Shown: one piece after another, positions 1 through 11,206 of the stretch
How the letters are laid out: each line of letters opens with the position of its first letter
How positions within the stretch are numbered: position 1 is the stretch's first letter
Assembly: GCA_034509425.1 (NCBI GenBank)
Contig: JAVTVJ010000791.1
Coordinates: 1,116,001-1,180,000, forward strand
Source: Eopsaltria australis
Taxonomy: Eukaryota; Chordata; Aves; Passeriformes; Petroicidae
Reading direction: 5' to 3'
DNA: 64,000 bases
The notes under the pieces: model-generated
Seen by the model: the letters and a program-made list of their open reading frames with translations, nothing else
Told to the model about the DNA's origin: nothing
Databases searched by the model: none
Made by a program: the position numbers and the translations under genes

Positions 1-3000
1 GACAGAGGCATCTGGTTTGGAAGAGTCTTGGTTGGAGGCACTGGATTGGGGAGTACCATTCCATAACCATGACAGGATGTCATTGGCACAGCTGTTATAA
101 AGGGTATTTCCTTCAACAAGTAACAGATACAATTAGCAGTAAACTAAAGGGAAAATTGAGCTCTGAACCACTGGAACTATACTAATGCTTATGAAAGGGC
201 TTATTTGACATATAGGTAAATCCTCAATGTCTGCAGAGCCTGTATTTTTAAAGACCAGTGTTTAAAGCAGAGATGTTGTCACAGTGTCCCTCTGAGAAAG
301 ACTCAAGGGCAGAGCTGGGACTGTATTTGACTGGCACTATAAAATGTCCATCTCAATGGTGCAGAAAGCTACAGGGCATGGACACAGATTGCAACTGACA
401 TAGCAGCCAAAAACCAGATGTCTGATACAAAAGATAACTAAATCAGTTCAATTTTGTTATGCTTCAAATGCAGCTACTGGCATCATATGAAGGGACTAAT
501 CAGAATGACGGAGATTAGACACAAATTGATTGCGGCAAATCTTTCTGCAGATCAATAATATGGGAAATGTAAAAAAGTAAGTCTCCTTTTATAAGCTTCT
601 CTTCATCTTCCAAGGAGTCAATGGAAAAAACTCCCCAGAATAAAAGGTCCTGCGGATGTTTCTTGGGGCAAAAAGCTCTTCAAAAAGCAAAGGCAGGAGA
701 TAGAACAAAGTTGTGCATCATGATAATGACTGATGCAGATTTCAGACTGATCCTCAGTCTTTGCAAACTAAGAGACTAACTTTTGCAAAGAAGCTGGCAT
801 GATATGGGGAACATTTGAAAGGACAAAACAGACAAGTTCACTCTGTGGGTTTGGCAGGTTTAAAAGCTGTGCTCATGGTAGGGAGTTTCAGATCTTCAGA
901 ACTACCAACACAACCTTTAGCCTCTGATTGCTGCTGTGATGAAAGGTTGCAGGAACACTGGGACTGATTGTGAAAGGATCTGTATTTTTGATGGAGCTGT
1001 AAGAGTGTACAATGCTGTGAACTGTTGCAGCCAGTAGAGACGAGGTTGCTAACACGACTGCAGTGCAAACCCAGGACTATGCAGCCGGCACACCAACCAT
1101 ACTCCAACACTCACCCTCAGTCTTACACTCATGGGAATTAAACAATACCAGCAATAATGCACAGCTGAAGACACACACAGTGTTGTGGGCTTTTTTAATT
1201 GAAGCACTCTATATTTTCTGGTTTTCTGTGTAAATCTGGAACTTTGTCTTGGTTAGGGAAGGCCAGTATCTTGCTAGTTCCAGAAGTATCTACCAGTTCA
1301 GCTCCTGAATAATTTTAGTCACAGGAGTTTTGAAACGCAGTGTGGATGCCACTCTGAATTCAGAGCTCCTGCTGTGCTTTTGAGCTCTGCTCACTGTTAA
1401 TAAAATCTAAAGAGCTGTCTCTACTACAGCAAGTCACGGTGAAGTTTTTTTGCAGCCTTCAACTGTGCTCTAATCCAGTTGCTCTGACAGGTAAGGTACA
1501 GACATGCATCTTTCCAGTTTCATGAAATGCAGTGGAACTGTTGCTACAGCTCTTCAAGTTTTGATATTGCCAGGATGCTTTGCAACTCCTGGGGCATTTT
1601 AACCACTACTTGGTGGCCAGTATGCACTTGGATGTTAGTACCTCATGGGTGAATTTTCAGCACTTCAAATTGCCTCTTGATAGGTGGTTTTAAGTTGTAT
1701 TTGAGCTTTATTGTGGTGATGGTCCTCTGACATCTACTGCCCTCATAAACATGTACTGCTCTGTCCCACTGTTTCTGGTAAGTGGTCCTTTGGCTTTGAG
1801 CCTCAGTGTGCAATGCCTACCTAGAAAGTTCATGAGCCCCATACTGTACTGTCATGCAGTGTTTTCAGAAGTATTTTTTCATTCATTATTAATAATTATA
1901 ATTTGTGAAGCTCTTAGAGACTTGAAGTGAAAATGTCCTGAATAAAATATCACCAACAGAGGATTGTAGAGGAAGGTATTTCCATGAATATGCATTTAGG
2001 CTTTAGGAAAATTTGATTTATCAGTCTTCCTCCTATTTCATGCTTGTTACCCATTAAAATATTAAGTGAATAAATGACATACATGACAACAGATTCATAC
2101 AAAACCATCTTCTTGGAAAGCAAATATTTGGCTCTTGCAAGTGAGCATTCATGTCAGAAAGGAGGAGAGAAACCTGGATGACTTATACATCTAGTAAGTA
2201 TGACCTGAATTTCAAATGGTCTCATGTATGTAATAAACCTTAATTTATCTTGATCATTAGACAGCACAGAACACTCAAAAGATCCATATAAAGAAATTTA
2301 ATACAGTTCATTTATAGGCTAGGACTAGCTTAATAATACTTCCATTTGAAAACAAACTATTGTAAATGTACACTATAAAAACTAGAAGCAATTTGAGTAT
2401 TATAGAACTAGGAGTTAAATAGGCTCAAATATGAAAACCCAGTATGTGCTTTCTGCTATTTTCCTAGGTTTTTTTAAAAAGATATACAAGTAGGAAAACA
2501 TCCCCTTTAAGCTGAGCTTAATAATATCTTATTATTAAGAGTGCAGTTTGGCAAAAGGCTGCAAAACTTCACTATTATGACTTCCAGCATGGCTGATGTC
2601 AACACTTTGTAAATGCTACTCCTTTTAGCTTTTATTTCATGGTTATGGTTTTTCCTCATTTGTTCTCCTGTCACAGCGACACTGAGCATGAGACTTGCTG
2701 GACAGCAATGACACAGGGAAGTAAGGCAGAACTTTCCCTCCTGTGGGGCAGGGTTGGGAAGGCAGCTGCTAGGTGAGAGAGCAGGTTGCAGAACACAGAA
2801 GCCTTCGTGTTGCAGCTAGATGTAATTTGGAAGAAATGGCAGCTGCCCTACCTCTGTCACTGATTCCTTATTCCCCTGTACACTGGCTGACCCAGCCCTG
2901 ATCTTTGGTAGCTGTCAGGCTTTTATGGATACTCAGTTCATCTTGTGGGGTCCTATCTGCAGAACACCTAATGGCACCTAAACAGAACTCAAACTGAAAT

Positions 3001-4318
3001 GATGAAGAGCTGTTCTTTCCATACATAATAATTAGCACAGTACAGAACTCTCCCCAAAAAAGGTCTCAGATATCCATAATTAGTATAGTTTAAATTAGTG
3101 AAATATTTTGACCTTAATATGCCCCTTTCTGTTTTCCATCTGTAAAATGGAGGAAGCAATTATCACTTAGTCTAGGTGCTTTGTGAAATGGTAAAATGAC
3201 ATACAAAGATCATCCTAGAAAACATGTGATTGCTACTCTTAATACAATTCTTATTGTAACTGGTAATGGAGAATAAAATCTACTAGTATTTTCTGTTGGG
3301 AACACTGAATGATATAGGGATCTTATAAAAGAAAATTCTATGATTATGTAATAGTCAACAGTTTTATAACTTATGCAATGCCTTGTTATCAGTGTTGAAG
3401 ACTTTCAAAATAATTCTTTGATCTATATGAATACAGTGAGTGTTGAAATAGATCTACTTTTGATCATTGGAGATACGTGTTTTGTTACTCTCCTTGAGCT
3501 CTACTCAGATGGCACAATATTAACATCTAATTTTTTTTTTATCAGTGGAAGAATTCTTCAGCTAGAGCAGTCAGAATCACCAGAACTACATACATCTGCT
3601 ACTAAAAGAAGACAAACCCAGGATAATTGTACTGCTTCTAATAAAATTAGACTATTTTATAATTCATAATAACATTATAGCTATTGTTTCTAGTATGCTG
3701 ATATAACCAGTTATAGAAGCATGTATTTAAGGTGATGTTTAGATGGCATCAGTATTGTGACAATCCTTTAGCAGATATTAATAAATGGCTAAAGCTAATG
3801 GAAGAGTAAAATCCATGTGCCCTACTAAATTTCTTCCTGCTGCTAGAATCAAAGCTAATGTCTTCACTTAATTGGAAATATTTTACTGTGAGAAAATATC
3901 AACTTCTATTTGATTTTCGTCTTCTAGGTAGGGCAAATATTAGACATCAGTTTTGATTCACATCTCAAGCTATCTGTTAAAATCTCACTTTTATCCTTAA
4001 GTATTTTTGAAGAATATATCTGAATTAAATATACATCTCATAGAGTTAATGACCTACAAGTACTCAGAAATCCCCTTTCTTTTGGAATTATCCTTTTAGA
4101 CAAAAATAAAACCCTGTTGTTTGCCAGATATTCCTATTGCCAAACAAGAAAAAATATTAAATTTTTCAGCATTAACATTTCAGGTGTGTAATCAGTTTTA
4201 CTAAGAGTTAGAAAACATCAGTGAAATGACTTTCTATAGGTACACTGTAAACAATAAAAGTATGTGGTTAACATAGCAAGACGAGACTCCTAAATACTCA
4301 AACATGTTTATTTTGAAA
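1..4318. other. Unassigned AT-rich non-coding sequence
   Basis: No repeat family or gene is recognised here. The longest open frames (for example 98 codons at 3373-3669 on the plus strand) show no domain, no conserved motif and no codon pattern suggesting selection. A short T-run lies near 3532-3540. It could contain ancient repeats too diverged to see by eye. Confidence 0.6.
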
Positions 4319-4324
4319 GGCCAC

Positions 4325-4665
4325 TGTCGCCCTGGTTTTTACAGTGTTCTATGTTTTACTTCGGTAGTAGAATTTCCCATGCATTTTCGGTAAACATAGT
4401 CCATGTTTTCCTAACCGGCATAGATTGTTTTTGAACTTCTAGATTGTTTTCATTCCTTTCTCCTAAGATGGAGAAAGATGATAGACTGTGTCATTATCCT
4501 GTGGAATTGTAGAGGTGGTAACCTCATTGACCAATCCAAGATTGTCTTGAGAAAGATATAAAAATGAGTGAATAAAGAAAGGCAGGCTCTCTTTCTGGTC
4601 CTGCCTGGGTGGTTCCTGACCTGCTCTGAAATCTGTGTGTTTCTTTCGTGTCTGGCAGTGCAACA
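4325..4665 (+). mobile_element. Small solo-LTR-like element, alpha/betaretrovirus-like layout
   Basis: This 341-bp block begins TGTC and ends CAACA. It carries, in order, a CCAAT box (4531-4535), a TATA-like box (ATATAAAA, 4556-4563) and a polyadenylation signal AATAAA (4571-4576), followed by about 90 bp that would be R-U5. The TATA and AATAAA are close together, as in short alpharetrovirus-type LTRs. The flanks are GGCCAC (4319-4324) and GGCCAT (4666-4671), a 6-bp TSD with one transition, the length expected for ERVK/beta-type integrases. No coding sequence or primer-binding site follows, so if real it is a solo LTR. Family name not assigned. Confidence 0.5.
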
Positions 4666-4718
4666 GGCCATCAAAGCCCAAGCTGCTTTTTTACCGTATC
4701 TCTAATTGTAGGTACAGA

Positions 4719-4766
4719 CTGTTACTTCAGCCTCGACGGGCCTGGGTTCAAAATCTGAAGTAACAG
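4719..4766. repeat. Perfect 12-bp inverted repeat with 24-nt loop
   Basis: CTGTTACTTCAG at 4719-4730 is the exact reverse complement of CTGAAGTAACAG at 4755-4766. The loop is GC-rich compared with its surroundings. The hairpin lies between the small LTR ending at 4665 and the tail of the CR1 beginning at 4770. Function unknown. Confidence 0.7.
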
Positions 4767-4769
4767 AAA

Positions 4770-5643
4770 CATAGAATGTTAAGGAGTTGGAATGGACCTT
4801 AAAGACCATCTAGTACCACCACCCCTGCCATGGGGAGGGGCACCTCCCACTAGATTAGGTTGCTCAAAGCCCCATCCAACCTGTCTTTGAACTCTGCCAG
4901 GGTTGAGGCATCCTCAGCCTCCCTGGGCAACCTGTTCCAGTGCCTCACCACCCTCACAGTAAAGAATTTCTTCCTAACACCTAACCTAAATTTTCCTTCT
5001 TTCAGTTCGTACCCATTACTCCTTGTCCTATCACTGCAGTTCCTGAGGAACAGTCCCTCTCTGGCTTCCCTGTGGCCCTTTCAGATACTGGAAGGTTGCT
5101 ATGAGGTGCCCACACAATATTCTCTTCTCCAGCCCCAACTCTCTCACTCTGCCTTTGTACATAAGGTGTGCCAATCCTCTTATCAGCTTCACAGCCTCCA
5201 CTGTACTTGCTCTGACAATTCTTTGTCCTTTGCTGGGGACTCCAGAGCTGGATGCAGCTCTCCAGCTGGGGTCTCATCAGAGCAGAGCAGAGGCACAGTA
5301 TCCTCTTCTTCTCCCTGCTGGCCATGGTGTTTTGGATGCAGCCCAGGACACCTTTGGCTTTCTGGGCTGTGAGCACACACTGCTGGCTTTTGCTGAGTTT
5401 TTCATGACCCCCAAATCTTTCAGCACAGGGCTGCTCTCAATCACTTCTGTGTCCAGGCTGTTGGTGTGTCTGGGGTTGCCATGACCCAGGTGCAGGACCC
5501 TTGCACTTTGCTTTGTTGACCCCTATGAGGTTTGCACTGGCCCAGCTCCCAAGCCTGTCCAGGATCCTCTGGATGCCATCCCTTCCCTTCAGTGTATCCA
5601 CTGCCCCACACAGCCTGGTGATGTCATAAGCAAACTTGCTGAG
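4770..5643 (-). mobile_element. CR1 LINE, 5'-truncated, minus strand
   Basis: Read on the minus strand this is the 3' part of a CR1 non-LTR retrotransposon: the end of ORF2, then the 3' UTR, ending in the short ATTCTATG-like tail at 4770-4778. The blocks around CAACCTGTTCCAGTGCCTCA (antisense, near 4927-4947) are highly characteristic of CR1. The 5' end is truncated inside the reverse transcriptase, where the FADD box reads FAYD (near 5625-5640), so the catalytic pair is broken. Truncation from the 5' end is the usual outcome of CR1 target-primed insertion. The matching 98-170-codon plus-strand open frames are antisense shadows. Confidence 0.93.
5002..5376 (-). pseudogene. CR1 ORF2 C-terminal fragment (relic)
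   Basis: This open frame of 124 codons sits inside the CR1. It contains the conserved stretch after the reverse-transcriptase core (residues near QKAKGVLGCIQ, then SALMRPQLESCIQLWSP), typical of the CR1 ORF2 C-terminus. In a live element this protein nicks DNA and copies the element's RNA into it. Here the endonuclease and RT core are missing, so it is a non-functional relic. Confidence 0.8.
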
Positions 5644-7199
5644 TAAATATATGACATCTTGATATTCAGAATAGCTTTCAGCTGGTCATAAATTTATTCT
5701 AAAACTGCATTTCTTGTTATAATTCAAACTGCCAAATCCTTAAAAAAATTATTTTTATGAGACAGATTTGTTAACATGAACATCTCCAGACAAATATTAA
5801 GCCCAGAAAAGAAATCTTCAACTAACTGACGAGCGAGTCTCATTCTATATTCTCTCTTTAGTGGCTGATTATTTTCCTGCACATAATAAAGAAGCTATTA
5901 ATGTATAATGAAAGAGACAGCTTCATTATTTTCTCTTTGAAAATTTTTCTCTTTGAAAAATACATACTTAACCATGTGGGGTCTTTTGTACACATGGGTT
6001 TTTTCTTGCTAACAAGTTTGGTGCCAATGCTATGATTACTTAGCCATCAATATCACTTAGAGTTGAGAAATACCCTCTTGAATAGCAGTAAGAAGGTCAA
6101 AGTCAAAGCAGCTTTTTTGTCTCCTTCAACACCAGACATCCCATGAAAGCTCTGCTCCTGGCAGCAAGTGGCCGTATTGGCTGTGCATATTATTAAAAAG
6201 GCTCTTTTCTTTATGGCATAAAGTGAACTGACTGCTGCAATAAAACAATGTAGTCTTACTTGAAAAGCTGCTCAGCTAGGGCAGAATTCTTTCCAGGTAA
6301 CAGCTGAAAAATAAATGTCTTCACATATATCCTAGCTGGCAAATGCATCTGGAAGGAAGCACATTGCTTCTCTGAATTGCTTGTAAACATGCCAGCTGCT
6401 GCACTCAAAGCTACAGCTGATGCTGAGTCAAAGACAGGAATGAAAAAGCAACACTTTTGCAAATCTCTTTGTGCTGACCGTCTTGCCTCATGAGAAAAAC
6501 ATGACTTCTATAATTTTTCATTGTATTATGCAGCTAAGTTCCACTGCTGTAGTGACATCTCATGTCCTCTGTGTGGTCATGCAGGTAAATCCACAGGTTA
6601 CCTTGTGGCATGTACCCTCTCTCTCAAGCAGAGGAATGCTTGTCCCAACAGCAGAGACTCTGATTTGCGCTGGTGGAGCATGGGACATTTCCTCTCTAGC
6701 TTACTCAAGTCTTTTCAATCTGTCATGTATTGAGAGCACCATCAATCAGAAAACCAGTGTGTGTGTCTATGGTTTGGAAATTTGACCCTTAGGCTGCTGA
6801 TCACATATTTTTCACCAAACTCAAAGCCTTGCAAAATCAAAATGAAAGACAATGATACAGTCTTTTCACTTGTTCAGGGGAAAGCTGTCTTACGTGGATG
6901 TATTCAGTTCATCCTATTGTTACTGCTTTTTCCTGCACCATACCTCTCCACACTGTTTGCTCTGGGCATCCTTTTTTGGAGCAGCAAGTCATCATTTACT
7001 ATTTTTCTGTTTCTGGCCAGTTCAGGGTTAATTTTTTGCGGCAGCTGGAAGGGCACATGCGTAGATATGGAGGTTATTCTTCCCCAGTTCATGTCATTGC
7101 TGGAGCTGGGGTAAAGGGACTCTTTTCCACAGAGAAGGGGCTCCTTCTAGTTGAGAAAACGCCACATAGAAAGCAGTCTGGTATTGTCTATTATTGGTT
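5644..7199. other. Unassigned sequence between CR1 and LTR
   Basis: No repeat family is recognised from 5644 to about 7199. Several overlapping plus-strand open frames of 100-150 codons (6471-7359) have no recognisable domain, and the rightmost runs into the LTR, so I treat them as chance. The 7030-7199 part, just left of the LTR, could be a diverged continuation of that LTR but I cannot align it. Confidence 0.5.
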
Positions 7200-7827
7200 G
7201 TTATGGTTGTTTGTGAGCTGCTGCACTGTGAGTCCATCCCACAGGCACCAGTCCTCCCCAAACTGCTGCAGTGTGGCTCACTCTTCCACAGGGTGCAGCC
7301 CTCCAAGGACAGGCTGCTCCAGCAGGGGAGCCTCTCTCCACAGATCTCCCACAGGCTGACAGCCTCCAGTCAGGCATTCACCTGCTCTGGCCTGGGACTC
7401 CTCCACACACAGCAGGTGGATCTCTGCTTCCCCAGGGACCTCCATGGGTTCAGGGGCACAACTGCCTCACCATGGTCTGCACCATGGGCTGCAGGGGAAC
7501 CTCAGCTCCAGTGCCTGGAGCACCTCTTCCCCTCCTACACAGATCTTGATGTCTGCAGAGTTGTTCTTCTCAAATGTACTCACTCTGCTCTTTGGCTGGA
7601 ATTAAAACTACACCACAACCTTTGTTTTGATTTCTTCTTAAATCTGTTATCACAGAGGCATTACCACCATTTCTAATTGGCCAAGCCTTGGCCAGGGCAT
7701 GTCCATCTTTGGAGCCACCAGGGACTGTTGGCTCTGTCTGACATGGTGGAAGCTTCCAGCAGCTTCTCACAGAAGCCACCTCTGAGCACCCCCCGCTACC
7801 AAAACCAGGCCATGCAAAACCAGTACA
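7200..7827 (-). mobile_element. Truncated ERVL-type LTR, minus strand
   Basis: This block is the reverse complement of the first about 630 bp of the LTR at 44727-45627, with long exactly matching stretches (for example 7440-7580 against 44990-45130) and more divergence around the TATA region. Its 5' terminus, on the right, is AGTACA at 7822-7827, the complement of a TGTACT start. The 3' third, with the polyadenylation signal and U5, is missing on the left. It abuts the CR1 that begins at 7828, suggesting that the LTR landed in the CR1 or that the two were joined by a deletion. The 92- and 160-codon plus-strand frames here are chance readings of LTR sequence. Confidence 0.85.
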
Positions 7828-8420
7828 GCCCAGGCAGCCAGCAAGGCCAATGGCATCCTGGCCTGGATCAACAGGAGCAGGGCAGGGATTGTCCCCCTGT
7901 ACTGGGCACTGGTGAGGCCACACCTCGAGTGCTGCGTCCAGTTCTGGGCCCTCAGTGCAAGAAAGACATCGAGGAGGTGGAGCAGGTCAAGAGAGCAAAG
8001 CTAGGGTAGGGTCTGGAGCACAAGTCCTGTGAGAAGGAGCTGAGAAAGCTGGGGGTGTTAAGCCTGGAGAAAAGGAGGCTCATAAGGGCTTATCACTCCC
8101 TACAGCTGCCTGAAAGGAGGCAGTGGCCAGGTGGAGGTCAGTCTCTTCTCCCAGGCAACCAGTGAGAAGATGAGACAACACAGCCTCAAAGCTGTGTCAG
8201 GAGACACTTAGTCTGGGCATCAGGAAAAATTTCTTTATATAAAGGGTTGTTGAGTATTGGAACGGGTTTCCCAGGGAGGGGGTGGAGTCACCATCCCTGG
8301 AGGTGTTCAAGAAATTACTGGATATGGAACATAGTGCCACAGTCTAATTGACAGGGTCAAAGGTTGTTCTCATCATCTTGGAGTTTTTTTCCAACCTAAA
8401 TGATTCTGTGATTCTATTTA
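7828..8420 (+). mobile_element. CR1 LINE 3' fragment, plus strand
   Basis: The block runs from the C-terminal ORF2 region (CTGGGCACTGGTGAGGCCAC near 7903-7922) through the segment around GGGTTTCCCAGGGAGG to the tail TGATTCTGTGATTCTATT at about 8401-8418. The order and spacing are those of CR1. The 5' edge coincides with the end of the LTR at 7827. It holds no intact reading frame. Confidence 0.93.
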
Positions 8421-8759
8421 TAACATCTTTTTCAGATATCTTTTATTTCTTGGTTTGGGGCAATGAAGTTTAATCCTATTCAGTGTAAGTTGCAAATATT
8501 TCTGTGAAACAAATTTTTTTATTCTACAACATATAAATGAGAAACAAATCACTGAGATTGCATGTGGCATGTGGAACTGATTTTATTTATAATTCAAAAC
8601 AGTTTTATCAGAAGGCACTGGTTCACCAGGTTGAGTATATCCCTGAAGCATGAGGTTTTGCACATTTTTCATTCTGCTGATGCCTGAAGGATTTTTCTGC
8701 TTTTCCCCTGAATACTTCTTACACTGTTCCCTACATTCACAAGTATTAGCATGCATACT
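8421..8759. other. Unassigned spacer
   Basis: I see no gene or recognisable repeat in this stretch between a CR1 tail and an LTR-like element. Confidence 0.5.
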
Positions 8760-9137
8760 TGTGATGCTTTAGGTGATAGTTTAGCCTGGTTTCATGGTGT
8801 TTAGGAGGCCGGTAGACTAAACACCCTATGAGGTATACAATGAAGGATGAAGACCAAACACTCTGTTTTCATGGGCCCTCAAGGTCTCCTAGTAGGACAG
8901 ATTTTGTAAACTAGAAGTTAGCCCACCCAGGCCCCTTATTGGGCCCTCCTGGTAGATATGCTAATGCGTAGAGTCTTTAATTGTACACTCGACTGGGGGG
9001 ACGGGGCTTTTGCGACACGTTCTACCTGGATGGCAGAAGCCATGGAATGGGATCCTATTAAAATACCGAGGTAAACGACCCCCAACCCTCCAACCGTGTC
9101 TGAGCCTTTATTTCCTAAGACCAGAAAAAGGCATCAC
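8760..9137 (+). mobile_element. Short LTR-like element with inverted ends
   Basis: The block starts TGTGATGC (8760-8767) and ends near GCATCAC (9131-9137), a 7-base inverted terminal match as found at LTR ends. It has a polyadenylation-like ATTAAA at 9057-9062, then a GT/T-rich stretch. It is more GC-rich than both flanks, with CpG-containing segments near 9001-9020 and 9068-9075. No clear target-site duplication is visible, so the edges are provisional. It resembles a short retroviral LTR; family not assigned. Confidence 0.5.
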
Positions 9138-10615
9138 TGCAAAGATCCATTTAGGAAAGATTAAATTTTATTTTCTCTTACAATACCTTTAAAATATTTT
9201 TTCTTTTACAAAATAGTAGAAATCTGTTCTTCTGTCTTCTACAGAGATGAGCAAATAGCACAAGTACATAAATATCACTCTTTGGGAAAGAAAGCTTCAA
9301 AAAGAATCAGTGTTCTAGTTTTTAATTGACTTAATTCTGAAATTTAAACATCACATGTCACATGCCATTTCCATAAATTTTCTGAAAATAGAAAGCTTTC
9401 AACATTTCCATTTTTTGGGGTTTTTTTTTGTTTGTTTGTTTGTTTGTTTTTTTTTTTTTTGAGATAACTTGCTAGAGTATTTTTATGGTTGTGATTGCCT
9501 TCATGTAATTCTGAAAGAAAATGAAAGCATAGGTCTCAAATCATCTTGGACCAGTACAGTTTTTTCTTAAACTACCTCTACAAGAAACCACCAAGAGTTT
9601 GTGTTCTGTGCTAATTCTTATACTGGCTTTAGTACCAGCTTTTTATATTGGTTTTGCTCTCGGATTATATGATTTGTAATTGTATATTGTAATACAATTT
9701 GCTCACTTAACAGAGTTTTCTTCTTGTTGTTTAATTGATTGTCATAAATTTAGATCTGGATGCCTGGTAATGGAATTTCCCTCTTTCTAGCCAAATACGT
9801 GACTGTCTATCAAACACCAATGTCAGAGCTTACAGGACAGAACTTCCCTTCAAATGACATATTAGATTGATCCTTTTTTTTTGACGAGGAACGTTCAACA
9901 CTCTGTTGCTATTATGCTGTGGAAGATTACAGCTTTCTCTTTTTGTTTCAGGTATTGCTGTGGTATTGTGATTTTGTCATTTTAAGACCCTGAGACCCTG
10001 AAGTCATCAAGCTGACCAGAATTCCAACAGAATTCCTATGGCTTTTAGGCTATCTGTAATTACTTTAATTAACAATTCTAAATTATAATTCTTACTGTTT
10101 TTAATCCTTTGGGTATTGCTGCTTTCTTTCTAGAATGAAATTAGATTATGTGTTGAGACTGGAACTCTCTTTGCCTTGTTATTTTTGCCAAGGTATCATT
10201 CCCTCAGTCCTAGGAGGCATAGCCTACTAGATTGTTATTTGTATGTTTGGGTTATTTTCATGAGTCACATTTACTGGACTTTATTTTAAAATACATCAGG
10301 TTGCTAGTTTGCTTGGCAATTTTTACAGCAGCCAATTTCTGTTCTGAGTGAAAAAAACCCCAAACTTAATGTTACCCGGCAATTTTATAATCTTGTTTCA
10401 CTGTAATGAGCATTATGGGTACTAGTTTTAATGAAGCTTCTCCCAACCTTGCAATTGCGTGATCTCTTTTCTCCTATTCTGTAGCATCCCATAATGAAGA
10501 TAGTCATTATTACTCAGTCCAAGCAGCAGTGAGAAATCATTTCCAAAATACTCGATACAGTTTAACCATTTGCAGCAGAAGGGAATGAGGGAGGTAGTGT
10601 TCATACAAGCTGTTT
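9138..10615. other. Unassigned AT-rich sequence
   Basis: Apart from a TTTG simple repeat at 9421-9460 I see no gene or repeat family here. Confidence 0.6.
9421..9460. repeat. Simple repeat (TTTG)n / poly-T
   Basis: A T-run, five or so TTTG units and a second T-run. On the opposite strand this is a CAAA/A-rich tract. Confidence 0.95.
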
Positions 10616-10880
10616 CAAGGTGTGCTGATTTTGGCTGGGATAGAGTTAATGTTCTTCACAGTGGCTGTGTTTGGGATTTGTACTAAACACAGAGTTAATG
10701 AAATAGAGAATTTTTTATTGTTGACCAGAACTCAAACAGAGCCAAGGCCTTTTCTCCTTTTCATACTGCCATGCTGGCAGGGGACATGGGAGTGCCTGGG
10801 AAGTTGGGAGGACACACAGCCAAGACAGGTGACCCCAACTGACCAAAGGGATGTTCCAGACTGTGTGACATCATGCTCAG

Positions 10881-10888
10881 TATATAAA
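10881..10888 (+). promoter_or_regulatory. LTR TATA box
   Basis: TATATAAA, 8 bp downstream of a TGACATCA element, inside the solo LTR. It is the likely former proviral promoter. Whether it is still active cannot be judged from sequence. Confidence 0.75.
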
Positions 10889-11069
10889 GTGGGGGGAAGA
10901 AGGAGGAAGGGGAGTGCATTTGGAGTGAGGGGGTTTGTCTTCCCAAGTCACTGTTGTGTGTGATTGGGCGCTGCTGTCCTGGAGATGGCTGACCTTTTGC
11001 CTGCCCATGGGAAGCAGTGAATTCATTCCTTGTTTTGCTTGGTTTATGTATGTGGCTTTTGCTTTCCCT

Positions 11070-11075
11070 ATTAAA
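11070..11075 (+). terminator. LTR polyadenylation signal
   Basis: ATTAAA, 189 bp after the TATA box of the same LTR and followed by T/GT-rich sequence, marks the likely R-U5 part. Confidence 0.65.
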
Positions 11076-11206
11076 CGGTGTGTATCTCAACCTGTGAGTT
11101 TTCCAGCTTTTACCCTTCTGATTCCCTCCTAGGTCCTACTGGTGGGGCAGTAATATAGCAGCTGTGTGGGACTTGGTGGCTGGCTGGAGTTAAACATAAC
11201 ACAAGG

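Larger units (their letters stand above)
10621..11201 (+). mobile_element. Complete solo LTR, ERVL type, with perfect 5-bp TSD
   Basis: The 581-bp element starts TGTGCTG and ends ATAACA. It is flanked on both sides by CAAGG (10616-10620 and 11202-11206), an exact 5-bp TSD, the length made by ERVL-class integrases. Promoter parts are in the expected order: a CRE-like TGACATCA (10866-10873), TATATAAA (10881-10888) and a polyadenylation signal ATTAAA (11070-11075). A purine-rich stretch follows the TATA box. The internal sequence matches a well-known avian LTR type. With no viral genes and one LTR between matching TSDs, it formed by recombination between the two LTRs of a provirus. A related copy lies inverted at 40384-40735. 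Confidence 0.92.

Noticed and set aside
4719..4766. tRNA or tRNA-derived SINE suggested by a GGTTCAAAAT word in the hairpin loop
   Set aside because: There is no A box at the right distance and the arms do not fold into a cloverleaf.
4860..5372. 170-codon plus-strand frame
   Set aside because: It is the antisense of CR1 ORF2 and 3' UTR.
7194..7676. 160-codon plus-strand frame, with a near-identical one at 44938-45270 on the minus strand
   Set aside because: Its similarity between the two places comes from both being LTR copies. It lies antisense to the LTR and is cut off by it, so the conservation is that of DNA, not protein.
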